From contig NZ_JAQSVC010000005.1 in assembly GCF_029603165.1 (NCBI RefSeq), positions 124,001 to 188,000 of the forward strand: 64,000 bases of DNA. The letters run 5' to 3'. The stretch is from Galbibacter pacificus (GTDB lineage Bacteria; Bacteroidota; Bacteroidia; Flavobacteriales; Flavobacteriaceae). Below, piece after piece: positions 52,398 to 61,853 of this stretch. Position numbers and translations under genes: made by a program. The notes under the pieces are model-generated. The model ran no database searches, had not been told where the DNA came from, and worked only from the letters and a program-made list of their open reading frames with translations. The stretch's first letter is position 1; each line of letters opens with the position of its first letter.

Positions 52398-52883
52398 ATG
52401 AAGGAAATAACACTGGTTAGGCATGCAAAATCGTCTTGGGAATACGAGGTAAACGATAAAGACCGGCCATTACAAGAGCGCGGTATAAATGATGCATATT
52501 TGGTAGCCAATTATTTAAAGGGTAATTTTAAGGCACCAGATGTGGTATTTTCCAGCCCAGCAATAAGGGCATTGCATACATGCATTATAGTTACGGGCCA
52601 ATTGGGAATAGCCCCCTCCAAAATACATATCGAAAAGAGATTGTACGATTTTGAAGGCACTTCTGTCATTAATTTTATCAAACAATTAGGGGAAAGCTAT
52701 AAAAAAGTTATGATTTTTGGTCATAATCATGCATTCACGTCAATTTCTAATATATTTGGGAACAAATCCATAAATAATGTGCCAACAGCCGGGGTAGTGC
52801 AATTACGATTTGATGTTGGTGAATGGAAACTAGTAGACAAGGGAACAACCGAATTAATAATATTTCCAAAGCAATTAAAATAA
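52398..52883 (+). CDS. sixA: SixA-type phosphohistidine phosphatase
   Basis: 161 residues from ATG 52398 (MKEITLVRHAKSSWEYEV), the catalytic RHAKSSW of the histidine phosphatase fold. DRPLQERGINDAYLVANYL, FSSPAIRALHTCIIVTGQLG and MIFGHNHAFTSISN (second catalytic His) follow. SixA removes phosphate from phosphohistidine in signalling and PTS-related proteins; here it precedes ppk1 with no gap (52883/52884), so the two are coupled. An upstream in-frame extension lacks similarity. Confidence 0.88.
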   Translation: MKEITLVRHAKSSWEYEVNDKDRPLQERGINDAYLVANYLKGNFKAPDVVFSSPAIRALHTCIIVTGQLGIAPSKIHIEKRLYDFEGTSVINFIKQLGESYKKVMIFGHNHAFTSISNIFGNKSINNVPTAGVVQLRFDVGEWKLVDKGTTELIIFPKQLK

Positions 52884-54989
52884 ATGAACGAAGTAAAAAA
52901 TCAATATATAAATAGAGAGATCAGTTGGTTACATTTTAATGCGAGAGTTTTGCAAGAAGCTGAAGATACTACGGTTCCACTTATTGAAAGGCTTCGTTTT
53001 TTGGGGATTTTTTCTAATAACCTGGACGAATTTTTTAAAGTCCGTTACGCTACCGTAAAACGTATTGCCCTTTCTGGAAAAACGGGAAAAAGTGTTTTGG
53101 GAGGTGCCCGTGCCAAAGATTTAATGGAAGATATTACGCAGATTGTAATTAACCAGCAAACCGAAAGTTTAAGAATACTTAGCGATATAGAAAAAGAACT
53201 GGAGGCCGAAAATATATTTATTATAAAAGAAGATGAAGTAACGGTACAACAAAACGATTTTATAAAAAACTATTTTTATGAAAAAGTAAGCCCGGCCCTG
53301 GTAACCATTATGCTGAGCGATCTGGACGAAATCCCGAACCTTAAGGACAGTGCCGGCTATCTTGCGGTAAAAATGACAATGAAGCAGGAAAAGCAAAACG
53401 ATGGCGTAAAGGGTATTTTTAAGTCAAAATCCAAAGAAATACGTTATGCAATGGTAGAAATACCTAAAACTATAGAGCGTTTTGTGGTATTGCCAAATCA
53501 GGGAGACAAGCAATATATAATTATTCTCGACGACCTTATCCGCTATTGTATGGACGGGATTTTTAATATTTTTAATTACGAATCGCTATCGGCGCATATG
53601 ATTAAAATTACCCGTGATGCCGAACTGGATATAGACAGCGATTTAAGTAAGAGTTTTATTGAAAAAATATCGTCGAGCGTAAAAGGAAGACGTATCAGTG
53701 AGCCGGTTCGTTTTGTGTATGATAAAGAGATTGAAAAAGATACGCTTAAGTTTTTAAAAGATAAAATGGGGATAGACGACACAGATAGCGTAATTCCCGG
53801 AGGGAGATACCACAACCGAAGGGATTACATGGGGTTTCCAAGCCTTGGGCGTGCCGATTTAATGTATAAAAAATTTCCGCCCTTGCCGGTAAAAGGGCTT
53901 ACCCACGACGGTAGTTTATTTGAAGCCATTGCCAAAAAAGATTATTTGCAATATGCCCCATACAACACCTTCTCTAATGTAATTAAACTTTTAAGGGAAG
54001 CGGCAATAGACCCAAAGGTAAAAACCATAAAGATTACCGTATACAGATTGGCAAAAAACTCTCAAGTTGCCAGTTCACTAATCAATGCTGTTAAAAATGG
54101 AAAAGAGGTAACCGTACAGATAGAACTACAGGCCAGGTTTGACGAAGAAGCAAATATTGAATATGCCGAGCAGTTACAATCCGAAGGGGTAAAGCTTATT
54201 TTTGGGGTTCAGGGCCTTAAGGTACACAGTAAAATATGTGTTATAGAAAGACTGGAAGGCGATAAGTTAAAACGCTACGGTTTTATAAGCACAGGGAACT
54301 TTAACGAAGATACCGCCAAAATCTATACAGATTATACGCTTTTTACAGCACATCAACCCATAATGAAAGAGCTTAACAAGGTGTTCGATTTCTTTCAGAC
54401 CAACTATAAAATAAACAAGTACAAACATTTAATAGTTTCCCCACATTACACCAAAAAAGTATTTACAAAGCTTATCGACAAAGAAATAGAAAATGCAAAA
54501 GCGGGTAAAGAAGCCTATATAAAGATTAAAATGAATAGCTTTACAAGCTATAAAATGGTAGATAAGTTATACGAAGCCAGTAGAAGCGGGGTTAAAGTTC
54601 AACTAATAATACGGGGAACATGTTGTTTAATACCCGGCGTTCCCGGAATGAGCGAAAACATTGAAGCCATTAGTGTGGTCGACAGGTTTTTGGAACATAC
54701 CCGATTGTTTATTTTTGCCAACAATGGAGACCCCAAGTTTTATATTTCTTCTGCCGATTGGATGACAAGGAACCTTGATTTTAGGGTAGAAGTGGGGTGC
54801 CCTATTTACGACAAGGATCTTAAAAGTGAATTAATGGATACTTTTGATATTTGTTGGAGAGACAATGTAAAGGCAAGGATATTCTCCGAAAGACACGACA
54901 ATGCATATAGAAAAGTAAAAAACATTAAAGAACGTTCCCAATTCGAGACCTACGAATACTATTTAAAAAAACAGATTGTTAAAGCATAA
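52884..54989 (+). CDS. ppk1: Polyphosphate kinase 1
   Basis: Makes polyphosphate reversibly from ATP. The 701-residue protein has the N-terminal four-helix part (YINREISWLHFNARVLQEAED, NNLDEFFKVRYATVKR) and two phospholipase D-like catalytic halves. The first contains GLKVHSKICVIER (His448, the expected phosphorylated His) and STGNFNEDTAKIYTD. The second contains SVVDRFLEHTRLFIF (His605). Length and motifs are normal. It lies between sixA and ppx, giving a synthesis/degradation pair. Confidence 0.97.
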   Translation: MNEVKNQYINREISWLHFNARVLQEAEDTTVPLIERLRFLGIFSNNLDEFFKVRYATVKRIALSGKTGKSVLGGARAKDLMEDITQIVINQQTESLRILSDIEKELEAENIFIIKEDEVTVQQNDFIKNYFYEKVSPALVTIMLSDLDEIPNLKDSAGYLAVKMTMKQEKQNDGVKGIFKSKSKEIRYAMVEIPKTIERFVVLPNQGDKQYIIILDDLIRYCMDGIFNIFNYESLSAHMIKITRDAELDIDSDLSKSFIEKISSSVKGRRISEPVRFVYDKEIEKDTLKFLKDKMGIDDTDSVIPGGRYHNRRDYMGFPSLGRADLMYKKFPPLPVKGLTHDGSLFEAIAKKDYLQYAPYNTFSNVIKLLREAAIDPKVKTIKITVYRLAKNSQVASSLINAVKNGKEVTVQIELQARFDEEANIEYAEQLQSEGVKLIFGVQGLKVHSKICVIERLEGDKLKRYGFISTGNFNEDTAKIYTDYTLFTAHQPIMKELNKVFDFFQTNYKINKYKHLIVSPHYTKKVFTKLIDKEIENAKAGKEAYIKIKMNSFTSYKMVDKLYEASRSGVKVQLIIRGTCCLIPGVPGMSENIEAISVVDRFLEHTRLFIFANNGDPKFYISSADWMTRNLDFRVEVGCPIYDKDLKSELMDTFDICWRDNVKARIFSERHDNAYRKVKNIKERSQFETYEYYLKKQIVKA

Positions 54990-55001
54990 AGAAGGAAAAT
55001 T

Positions 55002-55910
55002 TTGAAGATAAGAAAATTTGCGGCTATCGATATTGGGTCCAATGCGGTACGGTTACTTATAAACAATGTAATTGAATACAAAGACAAGGAAACCCAGTTT
55101 AAAAAAAGCTCGTTGGTAAGGGTTCCGGTACGTCTTGGACAGGATTCTTTTACGGTGGGCGAGATTTCCAAGCAAAATTCTGAAAGGATGATAGATACCA
55201 TGAAAGCCTTTAAATTTTTAATGAAGGTTCATGGCGTGGAAAAATATATGGCCTGTGCCACTTCGGCAATGCGGGAAGCAAACAACGGAAACGAACTGGT
55301 AGAAACAATTAAAAATAAGTCGGGTATAGAAATAGAAATTATCGATGGTAAAAAGGAGGCGGCCATTATTGCATCTACAGATCTTCACACGTTAATAGAA
55401 AGAGATAAGACTTATTTGTATATAGATGTGGGTGGGGGAAGCACAGAATTTACAATCTTCAGCAATGGAAAAATAGTAAATTCAAGATCCTATAAAATAG
55501 GTACGGTACGCCTGTTAAACGAAATGATTTCTCCCGAGACATGGAAAGATATAGAAAAGTGGATAAAAAGCAATTCAAAAAAATACAAGAGCATAGAAAT
55601 TATTGGTTCTGGAGGAAACATCAATAAATTGTTTAAAATGTCGGGAAGAAAACCCGGCGAGCCCCTCTCTTATATCTATTTAAATGCACAATACCAATTT
55701 TTACAGGAAATGACCTACGAAGATAGGATTTCCGAGCTTGGCCTCAACCCCGATAGGGCAGATGTTATCATCCCGGCTTCGAGAATCTACCTAAATGCAT
55801 CAAAATGGAGCGGTGCCAAAAAAATACATGTCCCAAAAATTGGACTTTCAGATGGGATAATCAAGCTTTTATATCATATAGAAAAAGAAGAAAAGGCTTC
55901 TTATGTATAA
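55002..55910 (+). CDS. ppx: Exopolyphosphatase (Ppx/GppA family)
   Basis: 302 residues starting with TTG at 55002, preceded by AAGGA, a good ribosome-binding site. The ASKHA-fold motifs are FAAIDIGSNAVRLLI (phosphate 1), the acidic DGKKEA with ATDLHTL, and the second phosphate motif YIDVGGGSTEFTIF. It then has GTVRLLNEM and the ribose-binding GSGGNINKLFKM. It cleaves terminal phosphate from polyphosphate or pppGpp and balances ppk1, 12 bases upstream. The protein is the short form without the C-terminal HD domain. Confidence 0.94.
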   Translation: MKIRKFAAIDIGSNAVRLLINNVIEYKDKETQFKKSSLVRVPVRLGQDSFTVGEISKQNSERMIDTMKAFKFLMKVHGVEKYMACATSAMREANNGNELVETIKNKSGIEIEIIDGKKEAAIIASTDLHTLIERDKTYLYIDVGGGSTEFTIFSNGKIVNSRSYKIGTVRLLNEMISPETWKDIEKWIKSNSKKYKSIEIIGSGGNINKLFKMSGRKPGEPLSYIYLNAQYQFLQEMTYEDRISELGLNPDRADVIIPASRIYLNASKWSGAKKIHVPKIGLSDGIIKLLYHIEKEEKASYV

Positions 55911-55912
55911 AC

Positions 55913-56494
55913 TCAACCATGAATGGTTTCCTTTTTGCCAAGGTCTTTCATAATTTCTGCTTCAAACTCCAGTAAGGCATTCCATTTTTTGTTTACCATT
56001 TCGGTTTCTCCATATTTTCTAGCAAAAGACAAAAACATGGTATAGTGGTTGGCCTCGCTAACCATTAAGTTTCTGTAAAAAGTAGCCAGTTCTTTGTCGG
56101 CAATTTCTTCAGATAGCAACCTAAAACGTTCGCAGCTCCTGGCTTCAATCAAGGCTGCATATAATAATTTATGTACCAAAAAAGTGGTACGGCTACCGCC
56201 CTTTGGGAAAAAGGTCATCAACCTGTTTACATATTCATCTTTTCGGTCTCTTCCCAAAGTCCAGCCCCGCTCGATAATTTTATCGTGTACCATTTTAAAA
56301 TGACTGATTTCCTCTTTTACCAAGGCGGTCATTTCCTGTACAAGTTCGGTGTGTTCGGGAAACAAAACAATAAAAGAAATAGCGGTACTCGCTGCTTTTT
56401 GCTCACAAAAGGCATGGTCGGTTAAAATTTCTTCAATGTTCTTTTCAACAATGTTTACCCATCGAGGGTCTGTAGGAAGTTTTAAGCCTAACAT
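55913..56494 (-). CDS. miaE: tRNA-(ms2io6A)-hydroxylase
   Basis: A diiron monooxygenase that hydroxylates ms2i6A at position 37 of tRNAs. I chose ATG 56494 to give MLGLKLPTDPRWVNIVEKNIEEILTDHAFCEQKAAS, the usual family start. The 193-residue ferritin-like bundle contains the iron-ligand motifs CEQKAAS, VKEEISHFKMVH, EARSCERFRLL and VSEANHYTMFL. It converges on ppx (2-base gap) and stands alone on its strand. Confidence 0.94.
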   Translation of the reverse strand: MLGLKLPTDPRWVNIVEKNIEEILTDHAFCEQKAASTAISFIVLFPEHTELVQEMTALVKEEISHFKMVHDKIIERGWTLGRDRKDEYVNRLMTFFPKGGSRTTFLVHKLLYAALIEARSCERFRLLSEEIADKELATFYRNLMVSEANHYTMFLSFARKYGETEMVNKKWNALLEFEAEIMKDLGKKETIHG

Positions 56495-56712
56495 AATAAA
56501 TTTCAATATTGATTTAGCTGCAAATATAGCACCTTTATAATTTATGTTCGTTCGGCCAAAGAGGCGCCCATCTTTCAGTTTTATCGTTTATACTTGTATT
56601 TGGTGGATGTTATGTACTTGTAAAAAGGATTTTTCTTAATTTAAATTACCCGATTTTTGCACTACATTGAAGCTATGTAACTAGAATAAAATCTTTTTTA
56701 ATTTAGGTTTCA

Positions 56713-57927
56713 ATGTTTGTTAAGAGCACTTATCATATGTCTTATTGTACAAATGTACATTCGGGGGAAACCTGGGACGAAGTCTTTCAGGTACTCAATG
56801 CTTACATTCCGTATATAAAACAAAGTACAGTTGGCGATAATCCATTTGGAATAAGTCTTCGGCTTTCCAATAAGGCATGCCAGCAACTATACAAAAACAA
56901 CAATCTGGATATATTTAAAGACTGGCTTCACCACAATAATTTATATGTTTTTTGTATTAACGGGTTTGTATATGGCAATATGCACACAAGTACGGTTAAA
57001 GATTTTGTTTATGCCCCGGACTGGGCTTCGTTTGACAGGCTTTCTTACACAAAAGATTTAATTTTCCAGTTACAGGAATTATTGCCAAAAGGCATATCGG
57101 GCAGTATAACCACTTCTCCATTGGGGTACCGTTATTGGTACCACTCAGAAAAAATTACCGAAAATTGTTTTAAAAAGGCCGCGTATAATTTAATTGAAAT
57201 TGTTTGGGAACTCTATCAAGTTGAATGCAATACAGGCAAGTATATTCATTTGGATATCGAGCCCGAGCCCAATAGTTTATTAGAAAACAGCAATCAGGTA
57301 ATTCATTACTTTAGGGAATACCTTTTACCGACCGGGCAGGAAATATTTAAAAGAAGGACAAACAAAACGAGCGATGAGATTGAAAGCATGATATTAAAAT
57401 ACATCAACATTTGTTATAATGTAGGTCATTTTTGCATGGCATACGAGTCTCCCGAAGTAAGTTTTAGACGTTTTAAGCAAACCGGTATTAAAGTAGGGAA
57501 AATACAAATGAGCTCTGTTTTAAAGTTTTTGTTGAACGATAGCAATAAGGCTTCCATACTGGATTATTTTTCAACATTCAATCAAGAACGGTTCTTGCAC
57601 CAGGCGTCCGAAAAAATAGGGGATACCGTAATTACCTATCCAGACCTCTGGGACGTTATTAAAAAACACCAAAACATACAAGAATTAAGGACCCAGTTTA
57701 ATGTGCCCATTTACATGGGGAAACATAAATTTTTACAGTCTACGCAAGCACAATTAGTAGAGGTGATAAATTATATAAAGGAAAACAATGTATGCGAACA
57801 TATCGAGGTAGAAACCTATACTTGGGAGCTATTGCCCCTTGATATAAAAACCGATCTCGCCACGTCTATCATTAAAGAACTCCATTGGCTAAAAGCTCGT
57901 TTAGAAGGTACCGTGTTGGATGCTTAG
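56713..57927 (+). CDS. eboE: EboE-type metabolite-traffic protein (orphan)
   Basis: 404 residues: MSYCTNVHSGETWDEVFQVLNAYIPYIK at the N-terminus, FGISLRLSN, VYGNMHTSTVKDFVYAPDWAS, and YIHLDIEPEPNSLLENSNQ with conserved acidic residues. YNVGHFCMAYESPEVSFRRF and EVETYTWELLPLDIK follow. This is the TIM-barrel, sugar-isomerase-like protein called EboE in the ebo (eustigmatophyte/Bacteroidota operon) cluster, which moves polyprenyl-linked or polyketide precursors across the membrane in some bacteria. The other ebo genes are not in the window, so it is either a stand-alone paralogue or separated from its partners. The family call is good; the function here is not established. Confidence 0.75.
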   Translation: MFVKSTYHMSYCTNVHSGETWDEVFQVLNAYIPYIKQSTVGDNPFGISLRLSNKACQQLYKNNNLDIFKDWLHHNNLYVFCINGFVYGNMHTSTVKDFVYAPDWASFDRLSYTKDLIFQLQELLPKGISGSITTSPLGYRYWYHSEKITENCFKKAAYNLIEIVWELYQVECNTGKYIHLDIEPEPNSLLENSNQVIHYFREYLLPTGQEIFKRRTNKTSDEIESMILKYINICYNVGHFCMAYESPEVSFRRFKQTGIKVGKIQMSSVLKFLLNDSNKASILDYFSTFNQERFLHQASEKIGDTVITYPDLWDVIKKHQNIQELRTQFNVPIYMGKHKFLQSTQAQLVEVINYIKENNVCEHIEVETYTWELLPLDIKTDLATSIIKELHWLKARLEGTVLDA

Positions 57928-57952
57928 GTAACGATTGGTTATTTAAGTTGTG

Positions 57953-58642
57953 CTAACAGGCATCCCAGAGCGGATCTTTTGGTAGCGGGGCGGTAATTTG
58001 TATCCTTTCTTTCTTTACCGGATGCATAAATTCCAGCTTGCGTGCATGCAAATGTATGCTCCCGTCTTTATTACTCCTGTCGAAACCATATTTTAAATCG
58101 CCTTTAATGGGGCTGCCAATAGCCGAAAGTTGCGAGCGTATTTGGTGGTGCCTTCCCGTTTCCAGGTCAATTTCCAGCACGTGGTAATTGGTAAGCGATT
58201 TTAGCATGCGGTAATTTAAAACCGCCTTTTTGCTATCGGGGACCTCATTGGTATGTGCGTACGACTTATTTTGTTTTGGGTTTCTTTTCATCCAGTGAAT
58301 TAAGGTATCGGCATCTTTTTGGGGCTTGTTTTTTACAATGGCCCAATAGGTTTTTTTGGCATCCTTATCCTTAAAAAGCTTGTTAAGCCTTGGCAATGCC
58401 TTAGAAGTTTTGGCAAAAAGTACAATGCCGGTTGTTGGCCTGTCCAGTCGGTGCACGACCCCCAAATATACATTTCCCGGTTTGTTGTATTTATCTTTCA
58501 GGTAATTCTTTATTATTTCAGAAAGGGGCTTGTCGCCCGTTTTGTCGCCTTGTACAATGTCGCCCGCGCGTTTGTTGACCACAATAATATGGTTGTCTTC
58601 ATATAAAACCTGAAGGTTGTTTTTATTTGAATGGAGGCTCAT
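57953..58642 (-). CDS. RluA-family RNA pseudouridine synthase
   Basis: 229 residues with DNHIIVVNKRAGDIVQGD (16-33), the catalytic VVHRLDRPTTGIVLFAKT (62-79; Asp67), GRHHQIRSQLSAIGSPIKGDLKYG, and IHLHARKLEF near the end. The S4 RNA-binding domain is absent, as in the shorter RluA/RluC-related enzymes such as TruC or RluA. The target uridine cannot be assigned. It is convergent with eboE and lies downstream of the four-helix remnant and panB on the same strand. Confidence 0.9.
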   Translation of the reverse strand: MSLHSNKNNLQVLYEDNHIIVVNKRAGDIVQGDKTGDKPLSEIIKNYLKDKYNKPGNVYLGVVHRLDRPTTGIVLFAKTSKALPRLNKLFKDKDAKKTYWAIVKNKPQKDADTLIHWMKRNPKQNKSYAHTNEVPDSKKAVLNYRMLKSLTNYHVLEIDLETGRHHQIRSQLSAIGSPIKGDLKYGFDRSNKDGSIHLHARKLEFMHPVKKERIQITAPLPKDPLWDAC

Positions 58643-58690
58643 TTTTTAGACTTTCTTAGACTCATTAGATTTTATATTGTTCTTATTTTT

Positions 58691-58980
58691 TTAAGATGTT
58701 TTTATGGTCGATTTAAATTTGGATATCATTTTTATAATCTCCTGTATCTCTGCTGAAGGATTATTAAATTCTTTTTCAGCAATATTTGAAGGAAGTGAAA
58801 CGGCAGCTCTTCAAGCTGATTGGTTAAACCGTATCTTTCCGTTTCGGGAAAATTGAATGTTATTTTATAAATCGAACTACAAAAAAAACCGACTACATCT
58901 CCATATTTCCAATTCTTTATAACGTTGCATAATAAAATATAATTATTTAAACCCCCAAACTCTAAGAATCCATAACTCAA
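58691..58980 (-). pseudogene. Frameshifted, internally deleted four-helix-bundle (23S rRNA IVP-like) gene remnant
   Basis: Reading from 58980 leftward, the first frame gives IYKITFNFPETERYGLTNQL, typical of the four-helix-bundle protein family often encoded in 23S rRNA intervening sequences or as free genes. At about 58808-58814 the frame must shift by one base. The second frame continues RAAVSLPSNIAEKEFNN and then AEIQEIIKMISKF to a stop at 58691-58693. The normal middle after SNIAEG is missing. The first frame starts with a weak TTG overlapping the panB stop. So the gene has both a single-base frameshift and an internal deletion. Confidence 0.8.
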
Positions 58981-59795
58981 TATTGCTCCTCATCGCTGGG
59001 GAAATCTTTAGACTTTACATCGTTTACATATTGAGAGATGGCGTTGGTCATATCGTCATACAAATTCATATACCGTCTTAAAAAACGCGGGTGGAATTCA
59101 TGGGTCATCCCCAAAAGGTCATGAAGCACCAAAACCTGTCCGTCAACACCATTTCCTGCACCTATGCCTATAATTGGGATAGAGACCGACTGGGCAACTT
59201 CTTCGGCAAGCTTTGCGGGAATTTTCTCGAGCACAATGGCAAAACAGCCTGCTTTTTCAAGAAACTGGGCATCTTCTTTTAATTTATTGGCCTCTTCTTC
59301 TTCTTTGGCCCTTACCGTATAGGTACCAAATTTATATATAGATTGTGGCGTAAGCCCCAAATGTCCCATAACTGGAATCCCGGCGTTGAGAATGCGTTTA
59401 ATAGATTCTTTTATCTCTTTTCCGCCTTCAAGCTTCACGGCATGTGCACCACTTTCCTTCATGATCCTGATGGCCGACCGCAATGCTTCTTTTGGGTCCG
59501 ATTGATAACTCCCAAACGGAAGGTCCACCACCACAAGGGCCCTGTTAATGGCCCGTATTACCGAAGATGCATGGTATATCATCTGGTCTAAGGTAATGGG
59601 GAGCGTGGTTTCGTGCCCGGCCATAACATTACTAGCCGAATCACCCACCAAGATAACATCTACATCGGCACCGTCTACAATTTTTGCCATGGAATAATCG
59701 TATGCGGTGAGCATGGAAATCTTTTCACCATGTTTCTTCATGTCCACCAACGACTTAACGGTAATTCTTTTATATTCTTTTTTAGCTACTGACAT
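58977..59795 (-). CDS. panB: 3-Methyl-2-oxobutanoate hydroxymethyltransferase
   Basis: Makes ketopantoate from 2-oxoisovalerate and methylene-tetrahydrofolate, the first step of pantothenate synthesis. I chose ATG 59795 ([21 protein letters not shown]). The 272-residue protein has [77 protein letters not shown] and [22 protein letters not shown] with the Mg2+-binding Asp/Glu. Length is normal. The partner genes panC and panD are not in the window. Confidence 0.96.
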   Translation of the reverse strand: MSVAKKEYKRITVKSLVDMKKHGEKISMLTAYDYSMAKIVDGADVDVILVGDSASNVMAGHETTLPITLDQMIYHASSVIRAINRALVVVDLPFGSYQSDPKEALRSAIRIMKESGAHAVKLEGGKEIKESIKRILNAGIPVMGHLGLTPQSIYKFGTYTVRAKEEEEANKLKEDAQFLEKAGCFAIVLEKIPAKLAEEVAQSVSIPIIGIGAGNGVDGQVLVLHDLLGMTHEFHPRFLRRYMNLYDDMTNAISQYVNDVKSKDFPSDEEQY

Positions 59796-59965
59796 CTCTA
59801 TTATTTTAAATGATAAAATTACTGTTTTCAATAGACATTACCCATTTCTCTTATAAGAAATTGGAGTTGCCTATTTTCTGTTCAAGCTTCAGTGTTTTTT
59901 ACCGCTCTTATATATTTTTGCATCCAAATGGCTTGTCCTATATTATATAGTACGTGTTTACGTAA

Positions 59966-59973
59966 TAAATTTG
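59966..59973 (+). promoter_or_regulatory. Candidate -7 box for the NTF2-like gene
   Basis: TAAATTTG matches TAnnTTTG, 95 bases before the ATG at 60068. A TTACGTAA palindrome lies just upstream. The -33 region is not clear. Confidence 0.35.
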
Positions 59974-60067
59974 TAAGTGAATATAAATGTTTTATAAGAA
60001 ATAAGTATCTTTAATCCATAGCAGTATAACTAATTGATTAACACCAAACTATTAAAATTTTAAGCAG

Positions 60068-60520
60068 ATGAAATATGTTGCCGCACTATTTTTATTGATA
60101 TCTTCTTTGGGCTTTTCCCAATCTTCTGATGAGGTAGCTGTAAAATTTACCATCGACCGGTTTTTTAGCGCCTTTCATGCACAAGATTCCGTCGAAATAA
60201 AAAAAACGGTAAGCAACCATGTTATCATGCAGACCATAACGGCCGACAAGGCAGGAAAAAGTATGGTAAAAACAGAGGATTTTAGTAAGTTTTTAAAAAA
60301 TATAGTGGCCATACCCAAGGAGAAAAAGTTTGAAGAAAAACTGCTAAGTTACCATATCCAAGTAGATGGCAACCTGGCGAGCGTATGGACACCGTACCAG
60401 TTTTGGTTTGGCGATATATACAGCCATTGCGGGGCAAACTCCTTTCAATTGTTCAAAGAAAACAATGCATGGAAAATTATATACATAATAGATACCCGAA
60501 GAAAAGAAGGTTGCCAGTAA
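60068..60520 (+). CDS. Exported NTF2/SnoaL-like protein
   Basis: 150 residues with a signal peptide (1-18, LISSLGFSQS) and a single NTF2-like domain (VKFTIDRFFSAFHAQDSVEIKKTVSNHVIMQ, LSYHIQVDGNLASVWTPYQFWF, NSFQLFKENNAWKIIYIIDTRRKEGCQ). Proteins of this sort are often annotated as DUF4440/SnoaL-like. The final helix/strand WKIIYIIDTR is typical. It is exported; no catalytic residue can be assigned. It converges on a small membrane-protein gene. Confidence 0.75.
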   Translation: MKYVAALFLLISSLGFSQSSDEVAVKFTIDRFFSAFHAQDSVEIKKTVSNHVIMQTITADKAGKSMVKTEDFSKFLKNIVAIPKEKKFEEKLLSYHIQVDGNLASVWTPYQFWFGDIYSHCGANSFQLFKENNAWKIIYIIDTRRKEGCQ

Positions 60521-60523
60521 ATA

Positions 60524-60835
60524 TTATTCCTTGCCAATCTGGTCTATACTGGTTGGGTCTATTTTGCTTTTCTTTTCCCAGTTCCTTTCCAGGATATAAT
60601 ATAGCACACCGCAAAAAATAATGCCAACGGGCAGTGCTATTAGGTTTAATGCCAAGGAGTCCATAGTCTCAAGGGCGGTAGGGTAGAACAGGCCTATAAA
60701 TATCCCGGCCACAAACGTGCCTGCATAATAGATAACAATGCCCAAAATGGCAAAGCCCCATTTGTTTTTGTTGTAATCGTCTGCGAGTTGATAAAAATAT
60801 CTCCCAATAAAGAAAATGAGTAATAATCCTAACAT
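60524..60835 (-). CDS. Small integral membrane protein of unknown function
   Basis: 103 residues with three membrane segments (MLGLLLIFFIGRYFYQLA, WGFAILGIVIYYAGTFVAGIFIGLF, ALNLIALPVGIIFCGVLYYIL) and a charged cytoplasmic tail (ERNWEKKSKIDPTSIDQIGKE). I recognise no family. It is transcribed alone, ending 3 bases from the end of the convergent NTF2-like gene. Confidence 0.6.
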   Translation of the reverse strand: MLGLLLIFFIGRYFYQLADDYNKNKWGFAILGIVIYYAGTFVAGIFIGLFYPTALETMDSLALNLIALPVGIIFCGVLYYILERNWEKKSKIDPTSIDQIGKE

Positions 60836-60948
60836 AATAGTAGTATTTAAGTATGAATTTGGAACATAAATATAACTATTTTCTCTAGATTTGCTAGGTA
60901 ACTCCTTGGATATTTTTGATAAAGATTACTTTTTTTATAAGAAAGTGC

Positions 60949-61314
60949 TTATGTACTCCTTAAAATTTTTTCCATTTTTTTGCCTTTTGCCAGTTCGTCC
61001 ACCAATTTGTCCAGGTACCGTACCTGTTGTGTTAACGGGGTTTCAATGGCTTCCACGCGGTAGCCGCATATTACCCCGGTTATAAGCTTGGCATTGGGGT
61101 TTAGACTGGACTCTTTAAAAAATGTTTTAAAGGTAGCTTTTGCTTCAATAAGTTCCTGTAGTCTCTTTTCGTTAAAGCCGGTAAGCCACTCAATAACCTC
61201 GTGCAGCTCGGCTTTTGTCCTGCCTTTTTTTTCAACCTTTGTAATATAGTGGGGGTATACCGATGCAAAGGTCATGTTTGCCATACGTTTGTCGTGTTCT
61301 TCTGTGGTTTTCAT
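60949..61314 (-). CDS. DUF2200 family protein
   Basis: 121 residues: [40 protein letters not shown], then [48 protein letters not shown]. The MxFxSVYPxYxxKxEKKGRTxxE start and the CGYRVE segment are diagnostic of DUF2200, a small cytoplasmic family of unknown function. It follows a DUF1801 gene by 8 bases on the same strand, so the two are probably co-transcribed. Confidence 0.88.
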   Translation of the reverse strand: MKTTEEHDKRMANMTFASVYPHYITKVEKKGRTKAELHEVIEWLTGFNEKRLQELIEAKATFKTFFKESSLNPNAKLITGVICGYRVEAIETPLTQQVRYLDKLVDELAKGKKMEKILRST

Positions 61315-61322
61315 CTATTGTT

Positions 61323-61715
61323 TTACTTTAACCTTTCCAGTTGTCCTTTTCTTTTTACAATATTTTTATAGTCCCATTGAATGGTTCCTGATTTTTTTAA
61401 CCACCTTTTTAAATCTTCCCTGTCTATTTGCCCTTCGGAAGTATAAAAAATAGAAGCATCTTTAAATTTAGCACCTTTTACGTTTAGTTTTTCCTCGTCA
61501 AAATCGGCACCGCTCCAAAACATAAGTCGGCACCCGGCTTTTTGTATGCTATAACCAACAATGGGGTTTCCATTTAAGAACCAAACCGGGTGCCCGTGCC
61601 AGATTTTGCTTTCTGTTCCCGTTAATTCCCCGTTGATAACCGAGGCAAGCACGTTGCAAATCTCTTTATTGGTAGGAGTTTGTTTGGCATTATAAGCATT
61701 AATGGCAGTATCCAT
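61323..61715 (-). CDS. DUF1801 family protein
   Basis: 130 residues from ATG 61715 (two codons into the longest frame). It shows KEICNVLASVINGELTGTESKIWHGHPVWFLNGNPIVGYSIQKAGCRLMFWSGADFDEEKL and the C-terminal RWLKKSGTIQWDYKNI. DUF1801/YdhG-like proteins have a fold related to the frataxin/YdhG group; function unknown. It is the first gene of a two-gene unit with DUF2200. Confidence 0.85.
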   Translation of the reverse strand: MDTAINAYNAKQTPTNKEICNVLASVINGELTGTESKIWHGHPVWFLNGNPIVGYSIQKAGCRLMFWSGADFDEEKLNVKGAKFKDASIFYTSEGQIDREDLKRWLKKSGTIQWDYKNIVKRKGQLERLK

Positions 61716-61853
61716 GATCAATATTTTGGTATACCATATAAAGTTATTAAATATAAAACATATAATGGGCTAATTAAAACCGTTTTGCCCGGAGTCGGAG
61801 AGAAATTATATAACACAAAGGGGGATTGTTGCCAAAAAGCAATTTCATGCATA

